A stretch of DNA of 64,000 nt from QAMX01 sp964448855 (GTDB lineage: Bacteria; Bacillota; Clostridia; Oscillospirales; QAMX01). Location: the NCBI GenBank assembly GCA_964448855.1, contig CAYUXI010000004.1, positions 58,568 through 122,567 on the forward strand. The letters run 5' to 3'. Shown in pieces: positions 25,521 through 34,569 of this stretch (the first letter of the stretch is position 1; the number at the start of each line of letters is the position of its first letter). The notes under the pieces are model-generated. The model searched no databases. It saw nothing but the letters and a program-made list of their open reading frames with translations, and was not told where the DNA came from. The position numbers were made by a program, and so were the translations under genes.

Positions 25521-26285
25521 TTATTCCTGTTCCAGAATCCACTCGGCCAGCTCTTCACGATCCAGCCCGACGGCGGAAGCTGTTTCCAGATACAGCGACC
25601 AGTTCGGATGCATTTTCAACAGGGTGGCCGGAACCATGGGGGAAACGGCCGATTCGAACGTCTTGCGAATGGCGTCTGCCTTGACAGCACGCGGAACGAC
25701 CGACACCACAGACCGGCACATCATGATCTGATGGCAGGACATGGAAATCGCCTGCGCCGGGACATCGTCCGGCGTCGGGAACCAGCCTTCACGCACCTGC
25801 TGCTGCTTGCAGGTATCGTTCAAATCCACAACAATGTACGGATCCATCGTCTTGAAATCTGCCGGCGGGTCGTTGAAGGCGATGTGGCCGTTTTCACCGA
25901 TGCCAATCAGACCGACGTCAATGGGCTCCCGCTTGATTTCAGCGTTGAGCGAGGCCAGCAGCGCCGGAATGTCGCCCTCTGCTTCCACAAAGTGGACACT
26001 GCGGAGCGGGACACGGCTGGTGAACCGTTCAAACAGGTATTTGCGGAAGCTGGCCGGATGCGTGATCGGGAGGTTGATGTATTCGTCCAGATGGAACATA
26101 TCCACGCGGGACCAGTCCACATCCTGTTCGATAAGGTGTTCAAAAAATGCGAATTGCGAAGCGCCTGTCGAAAGCAGCAGACGAGCCGAACTACGGGCGG
26201 CAATGGCCACGTTCAATTGCGCGGCAACATCGACGGCGGCTCTGCGCCCGTTTTCCGATTCCGTTGCACTGATGTAGATTTTCAT
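25521..26285 (-). CDS. nagB: Glucosamine-6-phosphate deaminase
   Basis: A 254-residue NagB that converts glucosamine 6-phosphate to fructose 6-phosphate and ammonia. The catalytic Asp is in MFHLDEY near residue 65, and the GIGENGHIAFNDPP loop near 128 carries the active-site His. The length fits the Firmicutes form without the E. coli C-terminal extension. No nagA is beside it. It lies between the AI-2E family transporter and the NYN gene, all on one strand. Confidence 0.94.
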   Translation of the reverse strand: MKIYISATESENGRRAAVDVAAQLNVAIAARSSARLLLSTGASQFAFFEHLIEQDVDWSRVDMFHLDEYINLPITHPASFRKYLFERFTSRVPLRSVHFVEAEGDIPALLASLNAEIKREPIDVGLIGIGENGHIAFNDPPADFKTMDPYIVVDLNDTCKQQQVREGWFPTPDDVPAQAISMSCHQIMMCRSVVSVVPRAVKADAIRKTFESAVSPMVPATLLKMHPNWSLYLETASAVGLDREELAEWILEQE

Positions 26286-26330
26286 AAGAGATGATCCTTT
26301 CGTGTGAAAAATATATTCATGAAAATGAAT

Positions 26331-27494
26331 TTACGATTTTTTTCTGCGCAGCCGCTCCACCATTTTGTCCAGAAGCGTATGCGCCTTTTCTTTCCCGGAG
26401 GGCGACGGCTGAATCAATGGAGCCAGCGGCTGCGATTCATCTGCACTGCCAAATCCGCCGGGGCGGTCGATCGAACGATACAGATCGCGGAGCTCAATCA
26501 GGAGCACCTTGACCAGACCGGCCACAGGTACGGAAACAAACATCCCGAAAATCCCCCACAGCTTGTTGCAGGCGAGCAGGGAAAAGATGATGACCAGAGG
26601 GTGAACATCCACACACTTTGCCTGAAACTTCGGCATAATGATGTTTCCTTCGATCTGCTGAAGGACAATCACAAAGACAAGCACCCAGAACGCCAGCGAA
26701 ATACCGCCGGTGATAAAGGCTGAGGCCACGGCAACCAGCCCCGCAATGATGGAGCCGATGTAAGGGATGAAATCCAGAAAAAACGTGATCAGCGCGAGCA
26801 GCAGGGCGTATTCCAGACCGAAGCACATGAATCCAATCCATGCGACGACAAACATACCTGAGGAAATCACAATGTGCTGCTTCAGATAATTCCAGACCAG
26901 AATCTTCAGCTCCTGCGCTATCCGGTGAATGCGCACCTGGCCGTTTTGCGAAAACAGCCCCACAAAGGCCTGATAGATGTTCCGGCCGTCCAGCATGAAG
27001 TAAAACGTCAGACAGAGGAAAATGACAACGTCCAACGCCTTGGTGGACTGCTCCAAAAGCGAGGTGCCGAGGTTGGCTACTAAATTGACAATGAAGTTCT
27101 CAAAGGTGCTTGTCAGCTTGACCGTCACATCCAGAATCAGCTGCGGCAGACCGAGACTGACGGTGTATTCCGCAATGTGATCCAGAAATCCTGTGATGGT
27201 GGAGGCGTACTGACCAATATTCTTGACGACCGAGACAATCTGCGAGTAGAGCACCGGCACCAGCAACGCAATCAGAGCCACAATGACGGCGATGGCGCAT
27301 AAAAACACAATGATCGTCGGGTACACACGCCGATTGGTTTTGAACTTCCGCTGCAGGTAATTGACAGCGGGGGAGAGCAAAAACGCAACAGCGGCGGAAA
27401 TGACAAACATCATCAGAATGTCGGAAAAATACCAGAGCCCCAAAAGCAATGTGAGCAGACCGATGGTAATCATCCAGAGCTTCAAACTGTTCAC
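26331..27494 (-). CDS. AI-2E family (PerM/YtvI-like) transporter
   Basis: A 387-residue polytopic membrane protein with about eight hydrophobic segments. The C-terminal pattern DFIPYIGSIIAG and later QQIEGNIIMPKF ... VHPLVIIFSLLACNKLWGIFG is diagnostic of the AI-2E exporter family. Only some members move AI-2, so the substrate is open. GTG 27494 is chosen since GAGGAGG lies 8 nt upstream. The upstream in-frame ATG would place the Shine-Dalgarno inside the gene. Confidence 0.88.
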   Translation of the reverse strand: MNSLKLWMITIGLLTLLLGLWYFSDILMMFVISAAVAFLLSPAVNYLQRKFKTNRRVYPTIIVFLCAIAVIVALIALLVPVLYSQIVSVVKNIGQYASTITGFLDHIAEYTVSLGLPQLILDVTVKLTSTFENFIVNLVANLGTSLLEQSTKALDVVIFLCLTFYFMLDGRNIYQAFVGLFSQNGQVRIHRIAQELKILVWNYLKQHIVISSGMFVVAWIGFMCFGLEYALLLALITFFLDFIPYIGSIIAGLVAVASAFITGGISLAFWVLVFVIVLQQIEGNIIMPKFQAKCVDVHPLVIIFSLLACNKLWGIFGMFVSVPVAGLVKVLLIELRDLYRSIDRPGGFGSADESQPLAPLIQPSPSGKEKAHTLLDKMVERLRRKKS

Positions 27495-27534
27495 AGAAAA
27501 AACCTCCTCTGTCTCCAATCCCATCCGGGAACGG

Positions 27535-27753
27535 TCAGCGATTGCGGCGAATCAGGCGCTGAAATCTGGCCTGAAGCTGCTGCCTGCGGTCTGCGGTGGC
27601 CTCCGCATCCGGGACATAGTGCCCGTCGGCCTGCAGCGTCAGCACATCGCCTTCCGCCGCATCGGCTGAAACACAATCCCGCGGAACAGAACGAACACCG
27701 TCATCCATCTCCAAAACAGCCTGATCTCCTTCAAAACGGTCGAGAATGATCAT
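27535..27753 (-). CDS. DUF3006 family protein
   Basis: A 72-residue protein beginning MIILDRFEGDQAVLEMDDG, the small beta-barrel start typical of DUF3006, with a basic C-terminal helix. DUF3006 genes regularly follow ComEC-like MBL-fold hydrolase genes, as here (15 bp gap). Function unknown. AAAAGAGG precedes ATG 27753. Confidence 0.85.
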   Translation of the reverse strand: MIILDRFEGDQAVLEMDDGVRSVPRDCVSADAAEGDVLTLQADGHYVPDAEATADRRQQLQARFQRLIRRNR

Positions 27754-27768
27754 ATTCCTGCCTCTTTT

Positions 27769-28695
27769 CTATGATTTTCCGACGGCCTGAACGGTCAGCT
27801 CCTGCCCATCGGTGGCAATCCAGACCGTCCCGTCCGTGTCTGTGCGGAAAAATGCAATGTTGAGCTGCTGTAACAGTGTGCGCGTCTCCCGATGCGGATG
27901 GCCGTAGCTGTTGTCCACGCCGCAGGAGGCAATCGCGTACTCTGGGTCGACAGCCCGCAGAAATTCCTCGGAGGAAGATGTGGAAGAGCCGTGATGCCCG
28001 AGCTTCAGCACATCGGCAGAAAGCTCAAAGCCCGCCTGCAGCATTTCCTTTTCGCTCAGTGTTTCGGCGTCACCGGTCAGGAGAAGGGCGCGCGATCCGT
28101 ATACCACCCGCAGGACAATGGAGTAGTTGTTCGTGTCGGGATACTGCTCCTGATTCGGAGCGAGACACTGGACAGAAAACGAACTGTCCGCACTGCCAAT
28201 CAGATAGGAGCCGGGCTCCGGCACCGTAATCGACAGATTCTGCTTTTCAATCGCCGTCAGCAAATTATCAAACGCACGGGTCGTGGCCGTTGCGTCCGGC
28301 ATATAGACCGCGCCAACCTCGTATCGGTTGATGCAGTCGTCCAGCCCGCCAATGTGATCCTCGTGCGGGTGTGTCGCCACGACATAATCCAGCCGCTTGA
28401 TGTCGGCCCGCTTCAGAAAATCCAACACCTTTTCCGCTTCTGCCTGCGTGCTGCCATCGACCAGCATGGTGGTTCCGTCCGGCAGGAGCAGCAAAATCGC
28501 GTCGCCCTGTCCGCAGTCGATGACGTAGACATTCAGCAGGGGAGCCGTCTCCGAAAAGGTGTCCGGGCGTGCATTGAAAATCTCGGCCAGAGCATCCGGA
28601 TCCAGCTCCAGCTCAGCGAGAATCGAACATCCCGAAAAAAGCGCGGTACAGCACACAGAAAGCAGGATGAACAGAAAAATCAAACGATGCTTCAT
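27769..28695 (-). CDS. ComEC-like MBL-fold hydrolase, lipoprotein
   Basis: A 308-residue extracytoplasmic MBL-fold protein. The N-terminal signal has a plausible lipobox (FSGC, Cys23). The metal motif is THPHEDHIGG near residue 105, then TGDAE near 200 and KLGHHGSSTSSS near 225, all as in the ComEC C-terminal domain and its secreted homologues. Such proteins are thought to be secreted phosphodiesterases or nucleases; no transport domain is present. ATG 28695 has TGAGGA upstream. It heads the minus-strand run to 23.0 kb. Confidence 0.87.
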   Translation of the reverse strand: MKHRLIFLFILLSVCCTALFSGCSILAELELDPDALAEIFNARPDTFSETAPLLNVYVIDCGQGDAILLLLPDGTTMLVDGSTQAEAEKVLDFLKRADIKRLDYVVATHPHEDHIGGLDDCINRYEVGAVYMPDATATTRAFDNLLTAIEKQNLSITVPEPGSYLIGSADSSFSVQCLAPNQEQYPDTNNYSIVLRVVYGSRALLLTGDAETLSEKEMLQAGFELSADVLKLGHHGSSTSSSEEFLRAVDPEYAIASCGVDNSYGHPHRETRTLLQQLNIAFFRTDTDGTVWIATDGQELTVQAVGKS

Positions 28696-28757
28696 AAATT
28701 TCCTCACAAATCCGGTTCTTATCCAAACCTGAAAACAGGCCATAAGATACCCATTCA

Positions 28758-28786
28758 ATTATATACCAGAACCGTGTCGGTGTCAA
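28758..28786 (-). promoter_or_regulatory. Consensus promoter of the MBL-to-lipoprotein run
   Basis: On the minus strand TTGACA, 17 bp and TATAAT, an exact consensus. It is divergent from the ruvC promoter, with 24 bp between the two -35 boxes. Confidence 0.92.
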
Positions 28787-28810
28787 GCGGAAATTGCAGG
28801 ATTCGGCGGC

Positions 28811-28839
28811 TTGCGTCCATGACGGTTTTATGCTATAAT
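28811..28839 (+). promoter_or_regulatory. Promoter of the ruv operon
   Basis: TTGCGT, 17 bp and TATAAT with TATGC before the -10. No LexA-type box is evident around it. Confidence 0.87.
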
Positions 28840-28898
28840 ATGCTTGTTCCATGCGGTTTTTGAAGCGACAGGATGCAAAGAAAGAGGGAGGGACTGCC

Positions 28899-29387
28899 TT
28901 GATTCTACTGGGAATCGACCCCGGCTATGGGATCGTCGGGTACGGCGTCATTTCGTCCGTGAAGGGCGTTCCGAGCCCGATCGGCCACGGCGTCATCACA
29001 ACGGAAGCCGGGATGTCGCTGCCGGACAGGCTGTCTGTCATCTATCGCGATATGAACCAGCTGCTCGATCATTTCAAACCGCACGCCGCCGCCGTGGAGC
29101 AGCTGTTCTACCAGCACAACCAGACGACGGTGATTCAGGTGGCAGAGGCGCGGGGCGTGATTCTGCTGGCGCTGCAGGAACACGGCGTCGAGATTTTTGA
29201 ATACACGCCGCTGCAGGTTAAAATGGCGCTGACCGGATATGGTCAGGCTACGAAAAAGCAAATGATGGAAATGACTCGCCTGCGCCTGCGACTGCCGGAG
29301 GTGCCGAAGCCGGACGATGCGGCAGATGCGCTGGCACTGGCGCTGACACTGAACGGGTCGTCCCCGCTTGCGCGAAAACGCATCTGA
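28899..29387 (+). CDS. ruvC: Holliday junction endodeoxyribonuclease RuvC
   Basis: A 162-residue resolvase. The catalytic Asp7 is in GIDPGYG, the Glu in AVEQLFY near 65 and the acidic pair in PDDAADALALA near 140. TTG 28899 follows GGGAGG by 7 nt; the in-frame ATG at 28851 lies too far upstream of the conserved start. It is the first gene of ruvC-ruvA-ruvB. Confidence 0.96.
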   Translation: MILLGIDPGYGIVGYGVISSVKGVPSPIGHGVITTEAGMSLPDRLSVIYRDMNQLLDHFKPHAAAVEQLFYQHNQTTVIQVAEARGVILLALQEHGVEIFEYTPLQVKMALTGYGQATKKQMMEMTRLRLRLPEVPKPDDAADALALALTLNGSSPLARKRI

Positions 29388-29410
29388 ACAATCGAAAGGA
29401 GAACCTCACT

Positions 29411-30013
29411 GTGTTTTATTATCTGGAAGGGCCGGTGGCCTGCCTCCTGACCAATGGCGCCGTGCTCGACTGCGGCGGCGTCGGATATGAGCTGACTGTC
29501 TCCACCAATACACTGACACGCCTCCGAATCGGAGAAAAGGTGCGTCTGTTTACCCATGTCTATATGCGGGAGGACGTCGTCGAGCTGTACGGCTTCCTCG
29601 ATCTCAAAGAAAAAAACAGCTTCCTGATGCTGATTGATATTTCCGGCGTCGGCCCGAAAGCGGCCATGGCCATTCTGTCCGTGACCACACCGGATCGCTT
29701 CGCCGTCGGCATTCTAAACGGCGATGAAAAAATGCTGACCCGCGCTCAGGGCGTCGGCAAAAAGCTCGCACAGCGGATCCTGCTGGAGCTGCGGGATAAA
29801 ATCGCAAAGACCATGGGCAGTGAGCTGGAACAGCTGGCTGCGGACGTGGACGGCAATGAGCCGGTTCTGCAAAACAGCAGCCGCGAATCTGCCGTCTCCG
29901 CGCTGGTCGTCCTGGGCTATACGCGCCCGGAGGCCGTGAAAGCCGTCAACAGCGTGGAGGGTCAGGGCTTATCGACAGAAGAAATCATCCGCCAGGCACT
30001 GAAGAATGCCTGA
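29411..30013 (+). CDS. ruvA: Holliday junction DNA helicase RuvA
   Basis: A 200-residue junction-binding subunit. It has the OB-fold start YLEGPVAC, helix-hairpin-helix motifs around SGVGPKAAMAIL and QGVGKKLAQRILLELRDK, and a C-terminal three-helix domain that binds RuvB. GTG 29411 follows AAAGGAG. Confidence 0.97.
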   Translation: MFYYLEGPVACLLTNGAVLDCGGVGYELTVSTNTLTRLRIGEKVRLFTHVYMREDVVELYGFLDLKEKNSFLMLIDISGVGPKAAMAILSVTTPDRFAVGILNGDEKMLTRAQGVGKKLAQRILLELRDKIAKTMGSELEQLAADVDGNEPVLQNSSRESAVSALVVLGYTRPEAVKAVNSVEGQGLSTEEIIRQALKNA

Positions 30014-30056
30014 AGCATTCAAACGGGGCATTGGCACGAAAGGGGAACGTTGAACC

Positions 30057-31121
30057 ATGGCGCTGACATTTTCAGACGACAGCGAAAACAGAATCCTGAC
30101 GCCAACGGCTGTGACCGGGGAGAGCGCAGTCGAAAACGCGCTTCGCCCGCGAACGCTGGACGACTATCTGGGTCAAAGCAAGGCCAAGGAACTGCTCAAC
30201 GTCTATATTCGCGCAGCCAAGCTGCGCGGTGAACCGATGGATCACTGCCTGCTGTACGGCCCTCCCGGACTGGGCAAAACGACGCTGGCCGGCGTCATTG
30301 CCAATGAAATGGGCGTTTCCCTGCGCGTGACAAGCGGCCCGGCCATTGAAAAAGCGAAAGATCTGGCCACCATTCTCTCCAAGCTCAATGAAAATGACAT
30401 CCTGTTCGTCGATGAAATTCATCGCTTGAATCCGGCTGTAGAGGAAGTCCTGTACCCCGCCATGGAGGATTTTGCCTTCGATATCATCATGGGCAAGGGC
30501 ATGGGCGCGGAATCCCTGCGGATTTCTCTGCCGAAGTTTACGCTGATTGGCGCCACAACGCGAGCGGGTCGCCTGAGCGCACCGCTGCGCGACCGCTTCG
30601 GCGTGATCATGCGCCTCGAGCTTTATACGCCGGAGGAGCTGGCGCAGATCGTCCGGCGCAGTGCCTCCATTCTGCAAATTGACATCGAAGACAGCGGAGC
30701 GCTTGAAATTGCAAAGCGCTCCCGTGGAACGCCGCGAATCGCCAACCGGCTCCTGCGCCGTGTTCGTGATTTTGCGCAGATTCGCGCCCAGGGCGTCATT
30801 ACCCGCGCTGTCGCCGATATGGCACTCAATACCCTCGAAATCGATGAACTCGGCCTCGACACGCTGGATCGCCGAATGCTGCGCGGCGTGATTGAGCATT
30901 ATGCGGGCGGGCCGGTCGGCCTGGAAACCTTGGCGGCGACCATTGGGGAGGATGCTGCCACCATTGAAGATGTTTATGAACCCTACCTCATGCAAATCGG
31001 CTTTCTCAACCGGACGCCACGCGGTCGCTGTGCAACGCCTACGGCCTATCGCCACCTTGGATTGCCAATGCCGAATGCTGCACCGGCACCGTCGGAACAG
31101 CTGCAGCTGGATGAGGAATGA
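30057..31121 (+). CDS. ruvB: Holliday junction branch migration ATPase RuvB
   Basis: A 354-residue AAA+ motor. Walker A is GPPGLGKTTLA near residue 67, Walker B LFVDEIHRL near 118, sensor 1 GATTRAG near 165 and the arginine finger region DRFG near 180, followed by the winged-helix DNA-binding domain. GAAAGGGG precedes ATG 30057. Confidence 0.98.
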   Translation: MALTFSDDSENRILTPTAVTGESAVENALRPRTLDDYLGQSKAKELLNVYIRAAKLRGEPMDHCLLYGPPGLGKTTLAGVIANEMGVSLRVTSGPAIEKAKDLATILSKLNENDILFVDEIHRLNPAVEEVLYPAMEDFAFDIIMGKGMGAESLRISLPKFTLIGATTRAGRLSAPLRDRFGVIMRLELYTPEELAQIVRRSASILQIDIEDSGALEIAKRSRGTPRIANRLLRRVRDFAQIRAQGVITRAVADMALNTLEIDELGLDTLDRRMLRGVIEHYAGGPVGLETLAATIGEDAATIEDVYEPYLMQIGFLNRTPRGRCATPTAYRHLGLPMPNAAPAPSEQLQLDEE

Positions 31122-31149
31122 ATTTGCCAGACAGAGGAACGATCAAACC

Positions 31150-31698
31150 ATGCAAAACAAGAGGATCCTGTACAAAAGCACCAGAATTTTGGCGTTCTCA
31201 GCGCTTCTGATCGCGCTGGATATTATTTTTACCCGCTTTTTGCGGATTGAGATTTTCGGCTATGACCGCTATAGCCTACAATTTCTGTCCCATGCACTGA
31301 GCGGGCTCCTGATGGGACCGGTGATTGCGGCGGTCAACTGCATGGCGGGCGACCTGCTCGGTATGCTCATCAACAGCGGCGGCCTGAGCCTGTTCCTGCC
31401 GGTCACACTGAATTGCGCGCTGCGCGGCCTGATCTACGGGTTCCTGCTGCACAAAAAGCACGTTTCGTTCGTCCGTACCCTGATTGCCGTTGCCGCCGTC
31501 ACTGTGTGCTGTGACCTGTTTGCCAACAGCTACATCCTGCATGAATTCTATGAGCTCTCCTTCTGGGGAATGCTGCTGGCTAAGCTGCCGTTCCGCCTGG
31601 TCAGTATTCCGATCTATGCGGGCGTGCTCTGGTTTACATGGTCGCGCCTTGAAACAACACACGTCTTCGATATCCTGATGGTGAGCCGGAAAAAATGA
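31150..31698 (+). CDS. ECF transporter S component, folate family (FolT-like)
   Basis: A 182-residue membrane protein with about six hydrophobic helices. The start ALLIALDIIFTRF...IEIFG and SFLSHAL-like QFLSHALSGLLMGP pattern, then AGDLLGMLI, resemble the FolT S components that bind folate and share an ECF energy module. No THF riboswitch is seen, since the gene is internal to the ruv run. Folate specificity is from family resemblance only. The stop overlaps the next start by 4 bp. Confidence 0.8.
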   Translation: MQNKRILYKSTRILAFSALLIALDIIFTRFLRIEIFGYDRYSLQFLSHALSGLLMGPVIAAVNCMAGDLLGMLINSGGLSLFLPVTLNCALRGLIYGFLLHKKHVSFVRTLIAVAAVTVCCDLFANSYILHEFYELSFWGMLLAKLPFRLVSIPIYAGVLWFTWSRLETTHVFDILMVSRKK

Positions 31699-32600
31699 CC
31701 CAACAGATTTGTGACTGGCTCCGGGAAACCGCCGGAGCCCTGACGGCCGTCATCCGCATGGAGGATGCCGCACCGTATGTATTGCCCGGAAAAATGCAGC
31801 CGCCCGGCAGTACCCTGATTCTGGCTGCTGTCCCGTATTACGCCGGTCAGACGGAGGGGTCTGTCTCGCTGTATGCCCGCGGGCGGGATTATCATCTCGT
31901 GCTGCGCCGCCTGTTTGCGGATGCCGCGGCTGCAGCTCATGCGGAGCTGTGCGGTACCTTCGCGGATACATCGCCCTTCCGTGAAACGGCGCTGGCGTCC
32001 GCCGCCGGCTTGGGACAATTGGGTCAAAACGGCCTGCTGCTGACCAAACCCTATGGCAGCTTCGTCTTTTTGGGGGAGCTGTGCGGCGATTTCCCCGGCG
32101 AAACCGTCACACTCCGTGCGCCGGAGCCCTGCTGCGGCTGTGGTGCCTGCAGACGTGCCTGCCCGGCTGCACCAACGTGCCTGTCCGAAATTACACAGCG
32201 CCGCGGCGCCCTGACGGAAGAGGAACAGGCGATGATGCGCCGCTACCATACGGCGTGGGGCTGTGACATCTGCCAGACGGTGTGCCCAGCCAACAAACAG
32301 GTACAAAAATCAAAGCTCCCCGCATTTTGCGAGGAGCTGATCAGCGATTTTGATTATGAAAGCCTGAAAAATCTGTCCAATCGCGCCATTGAACGGCTGT
32401 ACGCCGACCGCGCATTCATCTGGCGGGGCGGCGCCGTCATTCGCCGGAATGCGGCGATTCTGGCAGGACAAGACGTTTCGGCGCCCGACCATAGGCCGCC
32501 AGACGATACCAGGCAAACGAAAACAGTGCAAACGGAACCAGAAGGACGCCGAAAACTGCAGAAAAATACCAACCGGTCCAATGAAGCAGAGCGGCTGTGA
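31695..32600 (+). CDS. QueG-like [4Fe-4S] double-cluster protein with run-on C-terminus
   Basis: A 301-residue protein related to epoxyqueuosine reductase QueG. DTSPFRETALASAAGLGQLGQ near 91-111 corresponds to the catalytic-core segment, and two ferredoxin-like clusters are CCGCGACRRACP (146-157) and CDICQTVCP (190-198). The sequence resembling the family ends at RRNAAILAGQD near 261. The remaining 40 residues are low-complexity, polar and antisense to the convergent glycosyltransferase, so the native stop seems lost. Whether it reduces epoxyqueuosine is uncertain, because it is shorter than QueG and a second QueG-like gene is at 41.2 kb. Confidence 0.75.
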   Translation: MTQQICDWLRETAGALTAVIRMEDAAPYVLPGKMQPPGSTLILAAVPYYAGQTEGSVSLYARGRDYHLVLRRLFADAAAAAHAELCGTFADTSPFRETALASAAGLGQLGQNGLLLTKPYGSFVFLGELCGDFPGETVTLRAPEPCCGCGACRRACPAAPTCLSEITQRRGALTEEEQAMMRRYHTAWGCDICQTVCPANKQVQKSKLPAFCEELISDFDYESLKNLSNRAIERLYADRAFIWRGGAVIRRNAAILAGQDVSAPDHRPPDDTRQTKTVQTEPEGRRKLQKNTNRSNEAERL

Positions 32601-33483
32601 TCCAACCGTATGCGGCGGAAATCCCGACGGCATATCCGGCAACGGCGCCTTTGCGACGGGTGCCAGGAATCAACAGCAGCTTCCCGGCCAGCAAAGCAAG
32701 TGCAGTGATCCAACCGGCTTCCGATGGGCGCGGCTGCGCCGGGAGGAAACAGAACGCCGCCAGGACAGATAACAGCCCCAACAGGAGCGGGATGCAGGCA
32801 AAGTCGAGCAGCGCACGGGCAATCCGCGCAGAGTCGGCCGCCTTGCGGAACGTCGTGACGTAGGAGCCCTTCGGCGCATAGACCACCTCCATGCCAAATT
32901 CGACAACGGGGATGCGCTGACGGCGCACCGCCAGCAGCGTGTTGTTTTCCAGCTCGAACCGTTCACCGCTGACCTCGCAGATGCGCCGCATGACGGCGGG
33001 CGGATAGGCGCGAAGCCCGCACTGCGTGTCGGAAAATGCAATGCCGGTCAGCAGGAAAAAGGCGGCTCTCGTCAACAGATTCCCGATCAGATTCGGCAGC
33101 GGCATGGATTTCTGACGCAAAAAGCGCCGACAGCCGAGAATTAGCGCGTCCGGATGCGCGGCAGCCAGCTCGACGGCCTGCAATGCAGCCGGAGCGGGAT
33201 GCTGCCCGTCTCCGTCCACAACGACAGCCGGACAGCCGGGCTGCTGCTCCAAAACTGCACAAAAGCCGGTTTTCATGGCGCGACCTTTGCCCATGTTGAT
33301 GGTGTGGCGCAGCAGGACAACGCCGGGCTGCGCTGCGGCCTGCTCGAAATAAGCATCATAGTCAGCACCGGAACCGTCGTTGACGACAAAAATGTGCGCG
33401 AATCCAACGGCATGGAGCGACTGAATCGTCTCGATCAGCCGCGCATCCGGTCGATAAGAGGGAATGACTGCACAATATTCCAT
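32437..33483 (-). CDS. Family 2 glycosyltransferase with C-terminal membrane segments
   Basis: A 348-residue GT2 enzyme. The nucleotide-sugar site begins VIPSYRP, with VVNDGSG near 34 and the DXD-type VVDGDGQH near 90. About four hydrophobic segments follow from residue 228. The architecture resembles polyprenyl-phosphate sugar transferases that load undecaprenyl phosphate. It is divergent from a GtrA protein gene 61 bp away, a frequent pairing in polyisoprenyl-linked glycosylation of teichoic acid or other polymers. Its last 164 bp overlap the convergent QueG-like gene. Confidence 0.88.
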   Translation of the reverse strand: MEYCAVIPSYRPDARLIETIQSLHAVGFAHIFVVNDGSGADYDAYFEQAAAQPGVVLLRHTINMGKGRAMKTGFCAVLEQQPGCPAVVVDGDGQHPAPAALQAVELAAAHPDALILGCRRFLRQKSMPLPNLIGNLLTRAAFFLLTGIAFSDTQCGLRAYPPAVMRRICEVSGERFELENNTLLAVRRQRIPVVEFGMEVVYAPKGSYVTTFRKAADSARIARALLDFACIPLLLGLLSVLAAFCFLPAQPRPSEAGWITALALLAGKLLLIPGTRRKGAVAGYAVGISAAYGWITAALLHWTGWYFSAVFGVLLVPFALFSFAWYRLAAYGRAPKRLVLPESPHSGE

Positions 33484-33544
33484 AAAAAACCTCCGTATGT
33501 TTGACAGAGAAACGATTCACTTTCAGAGGAGCTGAATCCATTTC

Positions 33545-34024
33545 ATGAAATGCCTTCGCCATTTGGCCAAATTCCGCGAAACCGCAGCTTATACGGCATC
33601 TTCACTGCTGGCCACGCTGCTGGATTACCTGATTTATCTGCTGGCGCTGACCCTGCTGCACCGGTATGGCATGGAGGACGGCTGGGTGCTGTCGCTTCCG
33701 TGGATTGGCGCACTGACGCTGACGGATGTCAATATCGCGTATTCGCTGGCGCGCATCGTCAGCTCGGTCGAGAACTTCTATTTCAATAACTACCTGGTCT
33801 TTCATCAGCCGTCGGACGGCCACCTGATTCGCCGTATGGCCAAGTATATGCTGGTGGCGCTGCTGGTCGCCGTCGTCGGCAACTTCGTGCTGCACCTGTT
33901 CCATGAACGGTGCAACATCCCGGCGCTGATCGCCAAGGTCATGACCGATCTGGCCACGTTCCTGCTCAGCTATTTTGCTCAGAAATATTTTGTCTTCAAA
34001 AATAAAATCCGGAAACAGAGCTGA
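33545..34024 (+). CDS. GtrA family membrane protein
   Basis: A 159-residue protein with four transmembrane helices (about 15-35, 60-80, 95-120, 125-150) and the GtrA-type pattern FYFNNYLVF after the second helix and FAQKYFVFKN at the end. GtrA proteins are proposed flippases for lipid-linked sugars and pair with GT2 enzymes like the divergent neighbour. Spacing from GAGGAG to ATG 33545 is long (about 14 nt), and no better in-frame start exists. Confidence 0.88.
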   Translation: MKCLRHLAKFRETAAYTASSLLATLLDYLIYLLALTLLHRYGMEDGWVLSLPWIGALTLTDVNIAYSLARIVSSVENFYFNNYLVFHQPSDGHLIRRMAKYMLVALLVAVVGNFVLHLFHERCNIPALIAKVMTDLATFLLSYFAQKYFVFKNKIRKQS

Positions 34025-34026
34025 CG

Positions 34027-34569
34027 CTACAGAAACCGGCGGTACTCGTCGATCAACGCGGACAGACTTTCCAGAAAGGCACGATGCGCCGGACAGGACA
34101 GGAGCGCCGCCGCAGCTGCGGCAACTGCTTCGTAAAACGTCTCATCGACATGGTTTTCGCCGTGCGCTACCAGTGGACAGACGATGGAAGCGCGTGGATC
34201 CGGAATGATGGCCGGAAACGGCGAACGTTCGCCGCGCTCATCGACCGGGAGATAGGGGAGACACGGGAAAATCCGACAGGCCAGCGGCCGATGGCTGCGA
34301 TTACAGACGCCCCGGCAGGTGGCAAACCAGACCGGACGGTGAAACCCGGTCGGCGGCGGCAGACAGGACAGCGTAAAGTGCGGATCCTTCCGCAAAAGCT
34401 GCTCCTCTCCGGGGAACAGCAGCATCCCGTATTCCGATTCCTGCCCGGACGGCGCATGGCAGCAGGCGGCTCCGCAGAGCTGACCGCAGTCCGCAGGGAT
34501 GGGTGTCCGGTCGCCAATGGCTCGATACGCCTGCTTCAGATGGCGGAGCAGACAGCGTTCATGCGTCAT
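34027..34569 (-). CDS. YkgJ-type cysteine-cluster protein
   Basis: A 180-residue protein with a Cys pattern CGQLCGAACC near residue 28, CRGVCNRSHRPLACRIFPC near 90 and a further Cys near 130. This resembles the YkgJ/CxxCxxCC family of putative zinc or iron-sulfur proteins. Function unknown. GGAGG lies 6 nt before ATG 34569, and the start overlaps the trmB stop by 11 bp, so it is cotranscribed with trmB. It ends 3 bp from the convergent gtrA-like stop. Confidence 0.75.
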   Translation of the reverse strand: MTHERCLLRHLKQAYRAIGDRTPIPADCGQLCGAACCHAPSGQESEYGMLLFPGEEQLLRKDPHFTLSCLPPPTGFHRPVWFATCRGVCNRSHRPLACRIFPCLPYLPVDERGERSPFPAIIPDPRASIVCPLVAHGENHVDETFYEAVAAAAAALLSCPAHRAFLESLSALIDEYRRFL

